NCBI RefSeq assembly: GCF_900091625.1 | Contig: NZ_FMIC01000002.1 | Location: 3,968,001-4,032,000, forward strand | Direction of reading: 5' to 3' | DNA length: 64,000 bases | DNA from: Micromonospora peucetia | GTDB lineage: Bacteria; Actinomycetota; Actinomycetes; Mycobacteriales; Micromonosporaceae | In this document: positions 17,403-28,255 of the stretch, piece by piece | Numbering within the stretch: position 1 is the first letter of the stretch | Layout of the letters: each line of letters starts with the position of its first letter | Position numbers and translations under genes: made by a program | Notes under the pieces: model-generated | Databases searched by the model: none | The model's input: only the letters and a program-made list of their open reading frames with translations | What the model was told of the DNA's origin: nothing

Positions 17403-18419
17403 GTGCGCGCCGGCGACCTGCTGCGGCAGTTGGAGCAGCGACTGCTGCCCCGGCTGACAGGTGGGGTGGCCCGGCTCGGCGCGGGTCGGGCCCGGGTGCT
17501 CATCTCGGCCGCCCTGGTCTGCTGCGCCGTCGTGCTGCTCACCGCCGTGTGGGCCGGCGATGACCGGCCGTCCGGTGACCGGACGGTCGGCGAGGTGACC
17601 CGGGTCGGGGTGGCCGAGGGGGAGTCGATCCCCGGCTACGTCCGCGCCGCCGCAGCCGACCTGGCCGCGTTGCCGACCACTCCGGGATCCGGTGACGGCA
17701 CGTACGCCCTTGTCTCCCTCTCCTCCTACCTGACCCCGCAGCGGGTGGCGGCGGTCCTCGGCGACGTGCCGGTGGCCACCGTCTTCGGTCGGGTGCCACT
17801 GGCCGACCGGCAGACCGAGATCGTCCGCATTCCCGCGCAGCGGCTGCCCGACGACCTGGTCGCGCAGCTGGCCGACCTCGCCGCGCGCAAGGACCGGGAG
17901 GCCGCCGACCAACGGGCCCGGGCCGCCACGCTGACCGGCGGCGGGCCCCAGGAGCACGAGCTGCGCCAGGTGTACGCCAGCGGCGCCGAGGTGGCGGCGG
18001 CGGAGGCGGTCGCGTACCGCTCCGGCTGTGCCTGCGTCTACGCGGCGGTGGTGCGCGCCGGGCCGGTGGCGCTGCGGGGCGTGGCAGCCCGTGCCGGTGT
18101 GCGCGCGGTCGACCCGGCGCCCGAGGTCAGCCGCCTCGACCGGACGGTCTTCACGCCGCCGCTGCCCGAGCAGCGGGAGGTCGTCCGCCCGCCGGCCGAC
18201 GGCGGCCTCTCCCCGGCAACGACCCCGCAGGGCCGCGACCCGGGATCGCCCGGCGCGTCGGCGCCGCCCCCGGCGGTGGGCGAAACGTCGGAACCCGCAC
18301 CGGGCGTGACGGATCCGTCACCGGATCCGGCCGGGCCGGCGTCCGGCGGGACGCCGCTGGCGGCCCCGGCGACCTTGGTGGACGCTGGCGACGGCCGCAA
18401 ACCGGGGCCCGTGCCGTGA
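17403..18419 (+). CDS. Membrane-anchored protein of unknown function
   Basis: I do not recognise it. The 338-aa product has a ~30-residue basic N-terminus, one membrane helix (VLISAALVCCAVVLLTAVW, about 34-52), a mainly alpha/beta extracytoplasmic region up to residue ~240 with two cysteines in GCACVYAA, and a ~90-residue Pro/Gly/Ala tail that looks disordered. The GTG start follows GAGAGGG. The tail resembles other low-complexity tails in the window (MurC, Lgt, Nudix). It lies between rluD and the ParA-like gene. Confidence 0.7.
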   Translation: MRAGDLLRQLEQRLLPRLTGGVARLGAGRARVLISAALVCCAVVLLTAVWAGDDRPSGDRTVGEVTRVGVAEGESIPGYVRAAAADLAALPTTPGSGDGTYALVSLSSYLTPQRVAAVLGDVPVATVFGRVPLADRQTEIVRIPAQRLPDDLVAQLADLAARKDREAADQRARAATLTGGGPQEHELRQVYASGAEVAAAEAVAYRSGCACVYAAVVRAGPVALRGVAARAGVRAVDPAPEVSRLDRTVFTPPLPEQREVVRPPADGGLSPATTPQGRDPGSPGASAPPPAVGETSEPAPGVTDPSPDPAGPASGGTPLAAPATLVDAGDGRKPGPVP

Positions 18420-18475
18420 GGAAAGGAAGAACCAGAGGTGCGTAGAGGGGTGTGGTCCGAATAGGGTTTCGTTCG

Positions 18476-18481
18476 TAGCCT
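18476..18481 (+). promoter_or_regulatory. -10-like TAGCCT upstream of the ParA-like gene
   Basis: TAGCCT lies in a relatively AT-rich gap, ending 36 nt before the GTG start at 18518, so transcription would start near 18488 and give a ~30-nt leader carrying GGGAGG. The -35 is weak. Confidence 0.4.
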
Positions 18482-18517
18482 GTCAGGCGGGCATCGATGG
18501 CGCTGGGAGGGCGAGCC

Positions 18518-20104
18518 GTGGAGGGCAGCGAGACCGGCTGGGGGCGGCCGGCCGAACCAGCACCGCGGTGGCGGGCGCTGCTCGACCGGGCCCGGCACGG
18601 CGGCCGCACGGCTGAGCAGGCCGAAGCCGACCGGCACGCCGATCCGCCGCCGCTCCCGCCGGAGCCGCTGCCCCGCCGTTCGTCGGGCAACGGCTACGCC
18701 GGGCGGGTGCCGGCCATCGGGCGGGCCCCCGATCCGCCGTACGTGCCGGAGCCCGGCCCGCCGTCCTACGGCCAGGATTTCGGCCACCCGGTCGACGCGG
18801 GCTACCGCGCTGAGGCCAGCTACCGGGTCGAGCCGGCCTACCGGGTGGACCCGAACGAGCCCGCCTACCGGGTGGACCCGGTCGAGCCGTCCTACCGTTC
18901 GGAACCGGTCGAGCCGTCCTACCGTTCGGAGCCGGTTGAGCCGTCCTACCGTTCGGACCCGGTTGAGCCGTCCTATCGGGCGGAGCCGGGGTATCCGGCC
19001 GAGGCGGCGTACCGGGTGCCGGCCCAGCCTCCGCCGCCCCGCGTCGAGTCCGAGCCGCGCCACGGCCCGGGGCCGGTCGAGTCGCGTTACGCGCTGCTGG
19101 ACAACGGCTTCCGGTCCGGTCCGCCCCCGGTCGAGTCCCGGTACGCGGTGCTCGACAACGGCTACCGCTCCCAGCGCGCCCACCAGGCGCCGCCCGCACC
19201 GCCCCCACCGGCCGCGCAGCCTCCACCGGCCGCGCCGGTGATTCCCGAGCGGGGCTACCCGGCCCGCGTCGAGTGGCGCCCCCGCGACACGGAGAGCGAG
19301 TTGGAGCGCGCCGCCGGAGTGCTCCGCCGCGACCTGGGCACCCCCCGGGTGCTCGCGTTCGCCAACCCGAAGGGTGGCGTGCACAAGACCACCGCCACGG
19401 TGCTGGCCGCGGCGACCGTCGGCAGCGTACGCGGGCGTGGCGTGCTGGCCTGGGACGACAACGAACTGCGCGGCACGCTCGGGCTGCGCGCCGGCAGCGC
19501 CCGGCACGCCCGGACGATCCGGCACCTGGTCAGCGATCTCGCGCACGTCGAGATCAAGGAGGGCCCCGAGCTGCTGGAGCACCTGGACGACTACCTGCGG
19601 CACGCCTCCGACGGCTCGTACGACGTGCTGGCCGGCGAGGAGAGCCCGCGGTTCGCCCAGCGGCTCGACCAGTTCACCGTCCGGCGGGTGCTGGACCTGC
19701 TGCGGCGTACCCACGACGTGGTCTGCGTGGACACCGGCAACAACGTGGAGAGTGCCAACTGGCGCACCGTCATGCAGGCGGCCGACCAGCTCGTGGTGAC
19801 CACCGTGCCGCGCGAGGACGCCGCGTTCAGCGCCGACTGGATGCTGGACCTGCTGCACGAGGTGGGCATGGGGGAGTTGGCCGACAACGCGATCACCCTG
19901 ATCTCCTGCCCCACGCCCGGCCGCTCGTCGTTGCAGGACGACCTGGAGCGGCACTTCGCCACCCGCACCCGGGCTGTCGCCGTGGTGCCGTACGACCCGG
20001 CGCTGGAGACCGGCTCCTCGATCGAGTACCCCCAGCTCCAGCAGGAGACCCGGCAGGCGTGGCTGAAGGCCGCCGCGGTGATGCTGGAGCCGTTCGCCCG
20101 GTGA
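18518..20104 (+). CDS. ParA/MinD-like ATPase with long repetitive N-terminus
   Basis: I place the start at GTG 18518 (GGGAGG 7 nt upstream) rather than ATG 18497. The product is 528 aa. Residues 1-265 are disordered and rich in Pro, Tyr, Arg and Glu, with four 9-residue repeats of the type VEPSYRSEP. Residues 275-528 are a ParA/MinD-type P-loop domain. The deviant Walker A is KGGVHKTT (285-292): KGG is kept but the Gly before the second Lys is His289. VVCVDTGNN matches the switch/Walker B region. Similar ATPases with Pro-rich N-termini accompany actinobacterial type VII secretion and cell-pole systems, but no ESX genes are nearby, so the role is open. Confidence 0.85.
   Translation: MEGSETGWGRPAEPAPRWRALLDRARHGGRTAEQAEADRHADPPPLPPEPLPRRSSGNGYAGRVPAIGRAPDPPYVPEPGPPSYGQDFGHPVDAGYRAEASYRVEPAYRVDPNEPAYRVDPVEPSYRSEPVEPSYRSEPVEPSYRSDPVEPSYRAEPGYPAEAAYRVPAQPPPPRVESEPRHGPGPVESRYALLDNGFRSGPPPVESRYAVLDNGYRSQRAHQAPPAPPPPAAQPPPAAPVIPERGYPARVEWRPRDTESELERAAGVLRRDLGTPRVLAFANPKGGVHKTTATVLAAATVGSVRGRGVLAWDDNELRGTLGLRAGSARHARTIRHLVSDLAHVEIKEGPELLEHLDDYLRHASDGSYDVLAGEESPRFAQRLDQFTVRRVLDLLRRTHDVVCVDTGNNVESANWRTVMQAADQLVVTTVPREDAAFSADWMLDLLHEVGMGELADNAITLISCPTPGRSSLQDDLERHFATRTRAVAVVPYDPALETGSSIEYPQLQQETRQAWLKAAAVMLEPFAR
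18881..18988 (+). repeat. Four tandem 27-bp repeats inside the ParA-like gene
   Basis: Units start at 18881, 18908, 18935 and 18962. Each encodes VEPSYRSEP or a close variant (last unit SYRAEP). Units 1-3 differ at only a few bases, so copy number may vary between strains. Degenerate YRVDP units lie just upstream (from about 18820). Confidence 0.9.
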
Positions 20105-20160
20105 GCGGGTGTGCCGCCACCGGCCGCCCACGCCGCCCCCGGGCCTGAGAGGATCACCGG

Positions 20161-21090
20161 GTGAGTGCGGACACCCCCGAACCCGACCGGCCCGGCCACC
20201 GGCCCGACGAGCCGGGGGCACCGGCCGCCTGGGCGGAACCCGACCCGCCGGCCCCTGGCGCTCCCGCCGACCCGTACGCCGCCCGCGAGCCCGCCCCGCC
20301 GTACGACGCCCCGCCGTACGACACCGGGCCGTACGACGCCGCTACCGGTGCCCCGTCGTACGGCGGCGCGGGAGAGCACTTCCCCGGCGGGACCGGCCTG
20401 GAGTACGCCGCCGGCTATCCGCTCGCGCAGCCGGTGGAGCCGGACCTGCCGCGCGGGCGGGCGGTGCGACTCGCCCTGCTGGCGGTGCTCGCCGCCACAG
20501 TGCTCGGGGTGCCGCTCGGGCTGCTCTGGGCCGCGCTCGCGCCGGACACACCGGTGGTCAAGGTCGCCGACGGGGCCATCTACGCCGAGCCGCAGCCGGA
20601 GCAGCCGATCGCCGCCGACGGCTGGTTCAGCCTGCTGGGGCTGGGCTTCGGGGTGCTCGTCGCGCTCGCGCTGTGGTTCCTGCTGCGTCGGGTACGGGGG
20701 CCGGTCGGCCTGTTCGCCGCCGTGTTCGGCACGTTCGGCGCGGCGCTGGTCGCCTGGCAGGTCGGCCGGCGGATGGGGCTGGCCGGCTACGAGCGGCTGC
20801 TGGAGAGCGCCCCCGTCGGGCAGGCCTTGAGCAAACCGGCCGACCTGCGGGCCGGCGGGATCGACTGGGTGTTCGCCGTGCTGCCGCTGCCGCACGGCAA
20901 CTTGCTGCTGCCCGCGTTCGGCGCGGCCGTGACGTACACCCTGCTGGCCGGTTGGTCCCGCTGGCCGTCGCTGCGCCCGGAGCGCGAGCCGGGCCCGGTC
21001 GAGTTCAGTTGGGGGTCGGCGGGGACGCCAGCTCCGCCAGCGGCACCGGAACCGCCCGCACCTGGCGCAGCAGCGCCGCCTCACGGTTGA
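20161..21090 (+). CDS. DUF2567-like integral membrane protein
   Basis: A 309-aa protein with a ~95-residue Pro/Asp/Tyr-rich cytoplasmic start (repeats of PPYDAPPYDT), then four membrane helices (about 101-122, 157-176, 184-203, 237-260) and a Pro/Ala tail. The layout and the motif WVFAVLPLPHGNLLLPAFG fit the actinobacterial DUF2567 group, of unknown function. GAGGAT (20149-20154) lies 6 nt before the GTG, so the mRNA may be leaderless. Its last 86 nt overlap the convergent Lon-domain gene. Confidence 0.75.
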   Translation: MSADTPEPDRPGHRPDEPGAPAAWAEPDPPAPGAPADPYAAREPAPPYDAPPYDTGPYDAATGAPSYGGAGEHFPGGTGLEYAAGYPLAQPVEPDLPRGRAVRLALLAVLAATVLGVPLGLLWAALAPDTPVVKVADGAIYAEPQPEQPIAADGWFSLLGLGFGVLVALALWFLLRRVRGPVGLFAAVFGTFGAALVAWQVGRRMGLAGYERLLESAPVGQALSKPADLRAGGIDWVFAVLPLPHGNLLLPAFGAAVTYTLLAGWSRWPSLRPEREPGPVEFSWGSAGTPAPPAAPEPPAPGAAAPPHG

Positions 21091-21706
21091 GCAGGCGCAG
21101 CTCGGCGCGGAGCCGGGCGGCGGTGTCGTCGATGGCGAGCAGCCGTTGCCGGTCGGCCACGGTCAGCACGGCCGTCGCGGCCACCAGGTGCGACAGCACC
21201 GTAGGGTCCTCCGGCAGTTGCTCGGAGAGCTCCTCCTCATCGGCGCGGATCAGGCCCAGGTACTGCCGGAAGACCGAGATCACCCGGGCGGCGAGCAGGT
21301 CGGCGGCCTCGTCGGGCCCGTTCGGCTCGGGCAGCCACTCCACGTCGGCGGTGAGGTAGGGCTCGGCGTCACGGTCGACGTCGGCGATCCGGAACCTGCG
21401 CTTGCCCACCGTGACGATGTCGAAGCCCCCGTCCGGGCGCTCGGTGACCTGTCGCAGCTCGGCGGTGCAGCCCACCTCGTGCAGGGTGACGTCGCCGCCC
21501 GGCAGCGGCTGGCCGTCCGGCCCGGTCGGGGCGACCTCCCAGCCGGCCCGGATGGCCACCACGCCGAACTCGCGCGGGGCGTCCTCGGGCAGCGCGACCA
21601 GGTGCCGGACCAGGGCGCGGTAGCGCTCCTCGAATATGTGCAGCGGCAGCACCAGACCGGGAAAAAGGACCATTCCGAGCGGGAACACCGGCAGCCGCGC
21701 AGTCAC
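21005..21706 (-). CDS. Lon N-terminal (substrate-binding) domain protein
   Basis: A 233-aa stand-alone homologue of the Lon protease N-terminal domain; no ATPase or protease domain follows. LPVFPLGMVLFPGLVLPLHIFEERYR at the start (residues 5-30) is the family hallmark, and a helical C-terminal part follows. It may be an adaptor or a substrate-recognition protein. It starts with GTG at 21706 behind a TACGCT box. Its 3' end overlaps the convergent membrane-protein gene by 86 nt. It is divergent from hisD. Confidence 0.88.
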   Translation of the reverse strand: MTARLPVFPLGMVLFPGLVLPLHIFEERYRALVRHLVALPEDAPREFGVVAIRAGWEVAPTGPDGQPLPGGDVTLHEVGCTAELRQVTERPDGGFDIVTVGKRRFRIADVDRDAEPYLTADVEWLPEPNGPDEAADLLAARVISVFRQYLGLIRADEEELSEQLPEDPTVLSHLVAATAVLTVADRQRLLAIDDTAARLRAELRLLNREAALLRQVRAVPVPLAELASPPTPN

Positions 21707-21712
21707 GCGTCG

Positions 21713-21718
21713 AGCGTA
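21713..21718 (-). promoter_or_regulatory. -10 box TACGCT, leaderless start of the Lon-domain gene
   Basis: On the minus strand TACGCT ends 6 nt before the GTG (21706), which puts the transcription start at or next to the start codon. Confidence 0.55.
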
Positions 21719-21799
21719 GCCCGATCCCGGCGCGGCGGCGTGTCCCGGCTCACCGTCCCGGCGTACGGGCGGTGCCGGCCGTCGTCCGTACCGGCGGCC

Positions 21800-21805
21800 T
21801 AGACT
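21800..21805 (+). promoter_or_regulatory. -10 box TAGACT, leaderless start of hisD
   Basis: TAGACT ends 7 nt before the hisD GTG (21813), so transcription should begin at the start codon. No clear -35. The divergent gene's box is 82 bp away. Confidence 0.6.
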
Positions 21806-21812
21806 CGCAAGG

Positions 21813-24300
<2,488 letters not shown>

Positions 24301-24318
24301 GCGACCGAGAGGTGAGCA

Positions 24319-24930
24319 ATGAGTAGGACCGCCCGTGTGGAGCGGATCACCAAGGAGACGAAGGTCCTCGTCGAGATCGACCTCGACGGCACCGGCCGGG
24401 CCGAGATCAGCACCGGGGTCGGCTTCTACGACCACATGCTGCACCAGATCGCCCGGCACGGCGGCTTCGACCTGACCGTACGCACCGTGGGTGACCTGGA
24501 GATCGACGCCCACCACACGATGGAGGACACGGCGCTCGCCCTGGGCGCCGCCTTCGACCAGGCGCTGGGGGACAAGGCCGGCATCCGGCGGTACGGCTCG
24601 GCCACCGTCCCGATGGACGAGGTCCTGGTCCGGGCCGCGGTCGACCTCTCCGGTCGCCCCTACGTGGTGCACGACGAGCCGGCGCTGGCGCCGTACATCG
24701 GGCCGGTCTATCCGACCAGCATGACCCGGCACATCTGGGAGTCCTTCGGCCAGGCGGCCCGGATCACCCTGCACGTGGACGTGCTGCGGGCGGCCCGCCC
24801 CGGCGGCCACCCCGACGCCCACCACGTGGTGGAGGCACAGTTCAAGGCGGTCTCCCGCGCGCTGCGCGAGGCCACCGCGATCGACCCGCGCGCGGCGGGC
24901 GCGATCCCCAGCACGAAGGGAGCGCTATAG
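24319..24930 (+). CDS. hisB: Imidazoleglycerol-phosphate dehydratase HisB
   Basis: Mn-dependent dehydratase, sixth step of histidine synthesis. The 203-aa monofunctional form is normal outside enterics. Metal-binding His/Glu motifs are GFYDHMLHQIARHGGFDL, DAHHTMEDTALALG and HHVVEAQFKA. The ATG follows a GAGAGG site 36 nt after hisC. The stop TAG is directly followed by the next ATG. Confidence 0.97.
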   Translation: MSRTARVERITKETKVLVEIDLDGTGRAEISTGVGFYDHMLHQIARHGGFDLTVRTVGDLEIDAHHTMEDTALALGAAFDQALGDKAGIRRYGSATVPMDEVLVRAAVDLSGRPYVVHDEPALAPYIGPVYPTSMTRHIWESFGQAARITLHVDVLRAARPGGHPDAHHVVEAQFKAVSRALREATAIDPRAAGAIPSTKGAL

Positions 24931-25104
24931 ATGGGCGGGGTGCTGCCGTCGTTGCTGCTGATCCTGGCCGGCGTGCTGGTCGGCGGGGCGTGGTCGCTGC
25001 ACAAGCAGGGCGCACCACGCGGCGCGGTGGTCGTCACCGCGCTGCTCGCCGTCCTGGCCACGGTCGCCGCCGTGCTCTGGCTGCTGCCGGGGGAGGGCGC
25101 GTGA
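24931..25104 (+). CDS. Small membrane protein in the his operon (57 aa)
   Basis: The ATG immediately follows the hisB stop. The 57 residues form two hydrophobic helices (LPSLLLILAGVLVGGAW and AVVVTALLAVLATVAAVLWLL) joined by a short basic loop HKQGAPRGA, so it is probably a hairpin membrane protein. Small ORFs occur here in other actinomycete his clusters. Function unknown. Its stop is part of GTGA, opening a 22-codon bridge to hisH. Confidence 0.7.
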   Translation: MGGVLPSLLLILAGVLVGGAWSLHKQGAPRGAVVVTALLAVLATVAAVLWLLPGEGA

Positions 25105-25169
25105 GTGGGCGGCTCGTGGGCCGTCGCGCGCGACGGTGTCGCGGCGCCGACGGGAGGGTGACGGCATGA
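25101..25169 (+). CDS. Bridging mini-ORF before hisH (22 codons)
   Basis: The GTG overlaps the upstream stop, and the TGA (25167-25169) overlaps the hisH ATG. The peptide starts MSGRLVGRRARR and is Arg-rich. It has the same geometry as 5901 and 23132 but no clear sequence match. Confidence 0.25.
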   Translation: MSGRLVGRRARRCRGADGRVTA

Positions 25170-25798
25170 GCCGGGTGGTGGTCCTCGACTACGGGTCGGG
25201 CAACCTGCGTTCGGCCGAGCGGGCCCTGGTCCGGGTCGGCGCGGACGTCACGGTGACCGACGACCTGACCGCCGCCGCCGAGGCGGACGGGCTGGTGGTG
25301 CCGGGCGTGGGCGCCTTCGCCGCCTGCATGGCCGGGATCGAGGCGCTCGGCGCCGGCCCGGTGATCGCCGAGCGCGTCGCCGCCGGCCGTCCCGTGCTGG
25401 GCATCTGCGTGGGCATGCAGGTGCTCTTCGAGCACGGCGACGAGCACGGGGTGGTGACCAAGGGCCTCGGGCTGCTCCCCGGCGGGGTGACCAGGCTGGC
25501 CGCCGCCCGGCTGCCGCACATGGGCTGGAACACGGTCGCGGCGCCGGCGGGGTCGGTGCTCTTCGCCGGCCTGCCCGCCGACAGCCGGTTCTACTTCGTG
25601 CACTCGTACGGGGTGGGGGATCCGGTCGCGCTGGCGGACGCCGGCGCCACGGTCACCACCGCCCACCACGGGACGGACTTCGTGGCGGCCGTGGAGCGGG
25701 GTCCGCTGCGCGCCGCGCAGTTCCACCCGGAGAAGTCCGCCGACACCGGTGCCGCGCTGCTGCGCAACTGGCTCGCCACGCTCTCCACCGGTGACTGA
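25166..25798 (+). CDS. hisH: Imidazole glycerol phosphate synthase glutaminase subunit HisH
   Basis: Class I glutamine amidotransferase that passes ammonia to HisF. It is 210 aa from the ATG at 25166 ([16 protein letters not shown]). The triad is visible: Cys in [11 protein letters not shown] (about residue 82) and His/Glu in [11 protein letters not shown]. hisF is not adjacent but 3.5 kb downstream, beyond the ohr insert. The end overlaps another small open frame leading to the next gene. Confidence 0.96.
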   Translation: MSRVVVLDYGSGNLRSAERALVRVGADVTVTDDLTAAAEADGLVVPGVGAFAACMAGIEALGAGPVIAERVAAGRPVLGICVGMQVLFEHGDEHGVVTKGLGLLPGGVTRLAAARLPHMGWNTVAAPAGSVLFAGLPADSRFYFVHSYGVGDPVALADAGATVTTAHHGTDFVAAVERGPLRAAQFHPEKSADTGAALLRNWLATLSTGD

Positions 25799-25853
25799 GC
25801 GCCGGCCCGGCCCGCGCCGGCCCGCCTCCGGCCGTCGGCGGGGCACGCCGTGA
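25791..25853 (+). CDS. Bridging mini-ORF after hisH (20 codons)
   Basis: The GTG at 25791 lies just before the hisH stop. The frame runs 20 Arg/Pro-rich codons from [10 protein letters not shown] to a TGA overlapping the next gene's GTG (GTGA). Coding is unproven. Confidence 0.2.
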   Translation: MTERRPGPRRPASGRRRGTP

Positions 25854-26173
25854 GCAAGGAGCGGGCCCGCCGCCGGGCGGCCCGGGAGGCGGAGGCGGCC
25901 CGGGAACGGGGCGTGCGCGAGCGGCAGGCGGCCCGGCGGGCGCGGCGGCGGGCACTGGTCCGTCGGCTGACGCCGTCGCTGCGCCGTCGACGGACGGGTC
26001 GGTTGTCCCGGCACAGCCGTGGCGAACGGGCCGCCATCGTGCTGCTGACCCTGGTGGCGATGATCCTGATCTGGTCGTTCGTCGGCGATCTGGCGTTGCG
26101 GATCGCGCTGGTCGTGCTGTTGCTGCTCGTACTGCCGGCGATCGTGGTGATCGCCCTGGACCGTCGTACCTGA
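25850..26173 (+). CDS. Small Arg-rich membrane protein between hisH and priA
   Basis: A 107-aa protein. Residues 1-62 are extremely basic (runs such as [17 protein letters not shown], likely helical and cytoplasmic), followed by two membrane helices ([18 protein letters not shown] and [21 protein letters not shown]). I do not recognise a family. The spacing and strand place it in the his operon; hisA starts 17 nt later behind GAGGAG. Confidence 0.7.
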   Translation: MSKERARRRAAREAEAARERGVRERQAARRARRRALVRRLTPSLRRRRTGRLSRHSRGERAAIVLLTLVAMILIWSFVGDLALRIALVVLLLLVLPAIVVIALDRRT

Positions 26174-26190
26174 TTTCGAGGAGAAACTCT

Positions 26191-26916
26191 GTGAGCCTCA
26201 CCCTGTTACCCGCCGTGGATGTCGCCGACGGTCAGGCCGTCCGACTTGTCCAGGGCGCCGCCGGCAGCGAGACGACGTACGGCGACCCGTTGGAGGCCGC
26301 GCTGGCCTTCCAGCGCGACGGCGCCGAGTGGATCCACCTGGTCGACCTCGACGCCGCCTTCGGCCGTGGCTCCAACGCGCACCTGTTGGCCGAGGTGGTG
26401 CGGCAGCTCGACGTGAAGGTGGAGCTGTCCGGCGGCATCCGCGACGACGAGTCGTTGCACGCCGCCCTCGGCACCGGGGCCGCCCGGGTGAACATCGGCA
26501 CCGCAGCCCTGGAGGATCCGGTCTGGTGCGACCGGGTGTGCGGGGAGCACGGCGACCGGGTGGCGATCGGGCTGGACGTGCGGGGCCGTACCCTCTCCGC
26601 CCGGGGCTGGACGCGCGACGGCGGTGACCTCTTCGAGGTGCTGGAGCGGCTGGACAAGGCCGGTGCGACGCGTTACGTGGTTACCGACATCACCAAGGAC
26701 GGCACCATGCGCGGGCCGAACCTGGACCTGCTGCGCGAGGTCTGTGCCCGTACCGACGCCCCGGTGATCGCCTCCGGCGGCGTCTCCACCCTGGACGACC
26801 TGCGGGCGCTGGCCGCCCTGGAACCGATCGGGGTGGAGGGCGTGATCGCCGGCAAGGCGCTGTACGCGGGCGCCTTCACCGTGGCGCAGGCGCTGGAAAC
26901 CCTGGCGTCGGCGTGA
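26191..26916 (+). CDS. priA: Phosphoribosyl isomerase PriA (HisA/TrpF dual function)
   Basis: TIM-barrel isomerase of histidine synthesis (ProFAR to PRFAR). In actinobacteria without trpF this enzyme also isomerises phosphoribosylanthranilate. It is 241 aa. Asp10 ([10 protein letters not shown]) and the Asp in [12 protein letters not shown] are the general acid/base pair. Arg18 in AVRLVQG and the RGWTRDGG loop are PriA-type features linked to dual specificity. No trpF is seen among the trp genes of this window, which supports the dual role. The start GTG has GAGGAG upstream; the stop overlaps ridA. Confidence 0.93.
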   Translation: MSLTLLPAVDVADGQAVRLVQGAAGSETTYGDPLEAALAFQRDGAEWIHLVDLDAAFGRGSNAHLLAEVVRQLDVKVELSGGIRDDESLHAALGTGAARVNIGTAALEDPVWCDRVCGEHGDRVAIGLDVRGRTLSARGWTRDGGDLFEVLERLDKAGATRYVVTDITKDGTMRGPNLDLLREVCARTDAPVIASGGVSTLDDLRALAALEPIGVEGVIAGKALYAGAFTVAQALETLASA

Positions 26917-27302
26917 CCGTCACGCGGCTCGGCTCGGGCGGCCCGTGGGAGTCACTGTACGGCTACTGCCGGGTCGTGCGGGCCGGTGACCTGGCCCTGA
27001 CGGCCGGCTGCACCTCCACGGTGGACGGCGTGGTCACCCACGTCGGGGACGCGGCGGCGCAGACCGCGCAGGCCCTGCGGATCGGGTTGGACGCGCTCGC
27101 CGAGGTGGGCGCGGAGCCCGGGGACGTGGTGCGGACCCGGATGTACGTGACCGACCGGACGTACGCCGACGAGGTGGGCCGGGCCCACAACGCGGTCTTC
27201 GGCGCGGTCCGCCCGGTGGCCACCATGGTCGTGGTGGCCGGCCTGCTCGACCCCGACCACCTGGTCGAGGTCGAGCTGGAGGCGTACCTCGGCGACCGCT
27301 GA
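26913..27302 (+). CDS. RidA/YjgF-family protein
   Basis: A 129-aa member of the Rid superfamily; RidA proteins hydrolyse reactive enamine/imine intermediates made by PLP enzymes. Motifs are [26 protein letters not shown] and [25 protein letters not shown]. The catalytic Arg of classical RidA sits in the RTRMYVT segment. It starts in a GTGA overlap with priA, so it is cotranslated with the his genes and may protect them from reactive intermediates. Confidence 0.85.
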   Translation: MTVTRLGSGGPWESLYGYCRVVRAGDLALTAGCTSTVDGVVTHVGDAAAQTAQALRIGLDALAEVGAEPGDVVRTRMYVTDRTYADEVGRAHNAVFGAVRPVATMVVVAGLLDPDHLVEVELEAYLGDR

Positions 27303-27340
27303 ACCCGCGGCGGAGGTGGCGAGAGGCACCGCGCACCCAG

Positions 27341-27374
27341 ATTAGTTGTGCACAACCTAATTGCGCGTTATGGT
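27341..27374 (+). promoter_or_regulatory. ohrR operator/promoter
   Basis: The perfect 12-bp palindrome GTTGTGCACAAC (27345-27356) sits inside a longer dyad ATTAG...CTAAT (27341-27361). TTGTGC (27346-27351) serves as -35 and, 17 bp on, TATGGT (27369-27374) as -10, ending 6 nt before the ohrR GTG. The operator thus overlaps the -35 and the mRNA would be leaderless. This fits an autorepressed OhrR promoter. Confidence 0.8.
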
Positions 27375-27380
27375 TTCGCG

Positions 27381-27824
27381 GTGACCGATGACCTGGTGCT
27401 GCGCCGGCAGGTGTGCTTCGCGCTCTACGCCGCGTCGCGTGCCCTCACCGACGTCTACCGTCCCGTCCTCGACGAGTTCGGCCTGACCTACCCGCAGTAC
27501 CTGGTGCTGCTGGTGCTCTGGGAGCGCGACGACGATCCCACGGTCTCCGAGCTCGGTGCCGCCCTGCGGTTGGACTCCGGCACGCTCTCCCCGCTGCTCA
27601 AGCGGCTGGAGGGGGCGGGCCTGGTCGTCCGGACCCGGTCGGCGCGCGACGAGCGGCGGGTGGAGGTGGGCCTTACCGGTGACGGGCGGGCCCTGCGGCA
27701 CCGGATGGGCGAGGTGCCGCTGCGGGTCGCCCGCGCCACGGGCCTCACCGAGGCGGAGCTGGTCGCCCTGCGCGACACCCTCACCCGGGTCACCGAGACG
27801 ATCCACCGACAGAAGGAGCAGTGA
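27381..27824 (+). CDS. ohrR: OhrR, MarR-family organic peroxide sensor repressor
   Basis: A redox-sensing repressor that releases DNA when its N-terminal cysteine is oxidised by organic hydroperoxides. From the GTG at 27381 it is 147 aa. Cys12 in LRRQVCFALYAASRAL is the sensing cysteine, and LDEFGLTYPQYLVLLVLWE and the winged helix-turn-helix SELGAALRLDSGTLSPLLKRLE match the family. Only one conserved Cys is seen, suggesting the one-Cys type. Upstream codons (from 27348) overlap the operator and are not needed. It overlaps ohr by 4 nt. Confidence 0.92.
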   Translation: MTDDLVLRRQVCFALYAASRALTDVYRPVLDEFGLTYPQYLVLLVLWERDDDPTVSELGAALRLDSGTLSPLLKRLEGAGLVVRTRSARDERRVEVGLTGDGRALRHRMGEVPLRVARATGLTEAELVALRDTLTRVTETIHRQKEQ

Positions 27825-28255
27825 CCACCATGCAGGTGCTCTACACCGCGTCCGCCCGGGCCACCGGGGACGGTCGGGACGGCCACGTCCGCACCTCCGA
27901 CGGCACCGTCGACCTGGGGCTGGCCGTGCCGAAGGAGATGGGTGGCGCCGGCGGCGCCGCCAACCCCGAGCAGCTCTTCGCGGCCGGCTACGCCGCCTGC
28001 TTCCACTCGGCGCTGCGCCTGGTCGCCCGCAAGGCCCGGGCCGACGTCTCCGGCTCGGTCGTCGAGGCCGAGGTGGGCATCGGTGCCAACGGCAGCGGCG
28101 GCTTCGGCCTGACCGTCGCCCTCGCGGTCGACCTCCCGGCCGTCGAGCGGGCCGCCGCCGAGCAGCTCGTCGCGCAGGCACACGAGGTCTGCCCCTACTC
28201 GAACGCCACCCGCGGCAACGTCGAGGTCGCCCTCACCGTGCGGGAGGCACTGTGA
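27821..28255 (+). CDS. ohr: Organic hydroperoxide resistance protein Ohr
   Basis: Thiol peroxidase of the Ohr/OsmC fold that reduces organic and lipid hydroperoxides. It is 144 aa from the GTG overlapping the ohrR stop; an in-frame ATG at 27830 would give 141 aa. The catalytic pair is Cys60 (AAGYAACFHSAL) and Cys124 (HEVCPYSNATRGN). LYTASARATGDGRDG and NPEQLF are also family features. Cotranscribed with, and likely repressed by, OhrR. Confidence 0.94.
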   Translation: MTTMQVLYTASARATGDGRDGHVRTSDGTVDLGLAVPKEMGGAGGAANPEQLFAAGYAACFHSALRLVARKARADVSGSVVEAEVGIGANGSGGFGLTVALAVDLPAVERAAAEQLVAQAHEVCPYSNATRGNVEVALTVREAL

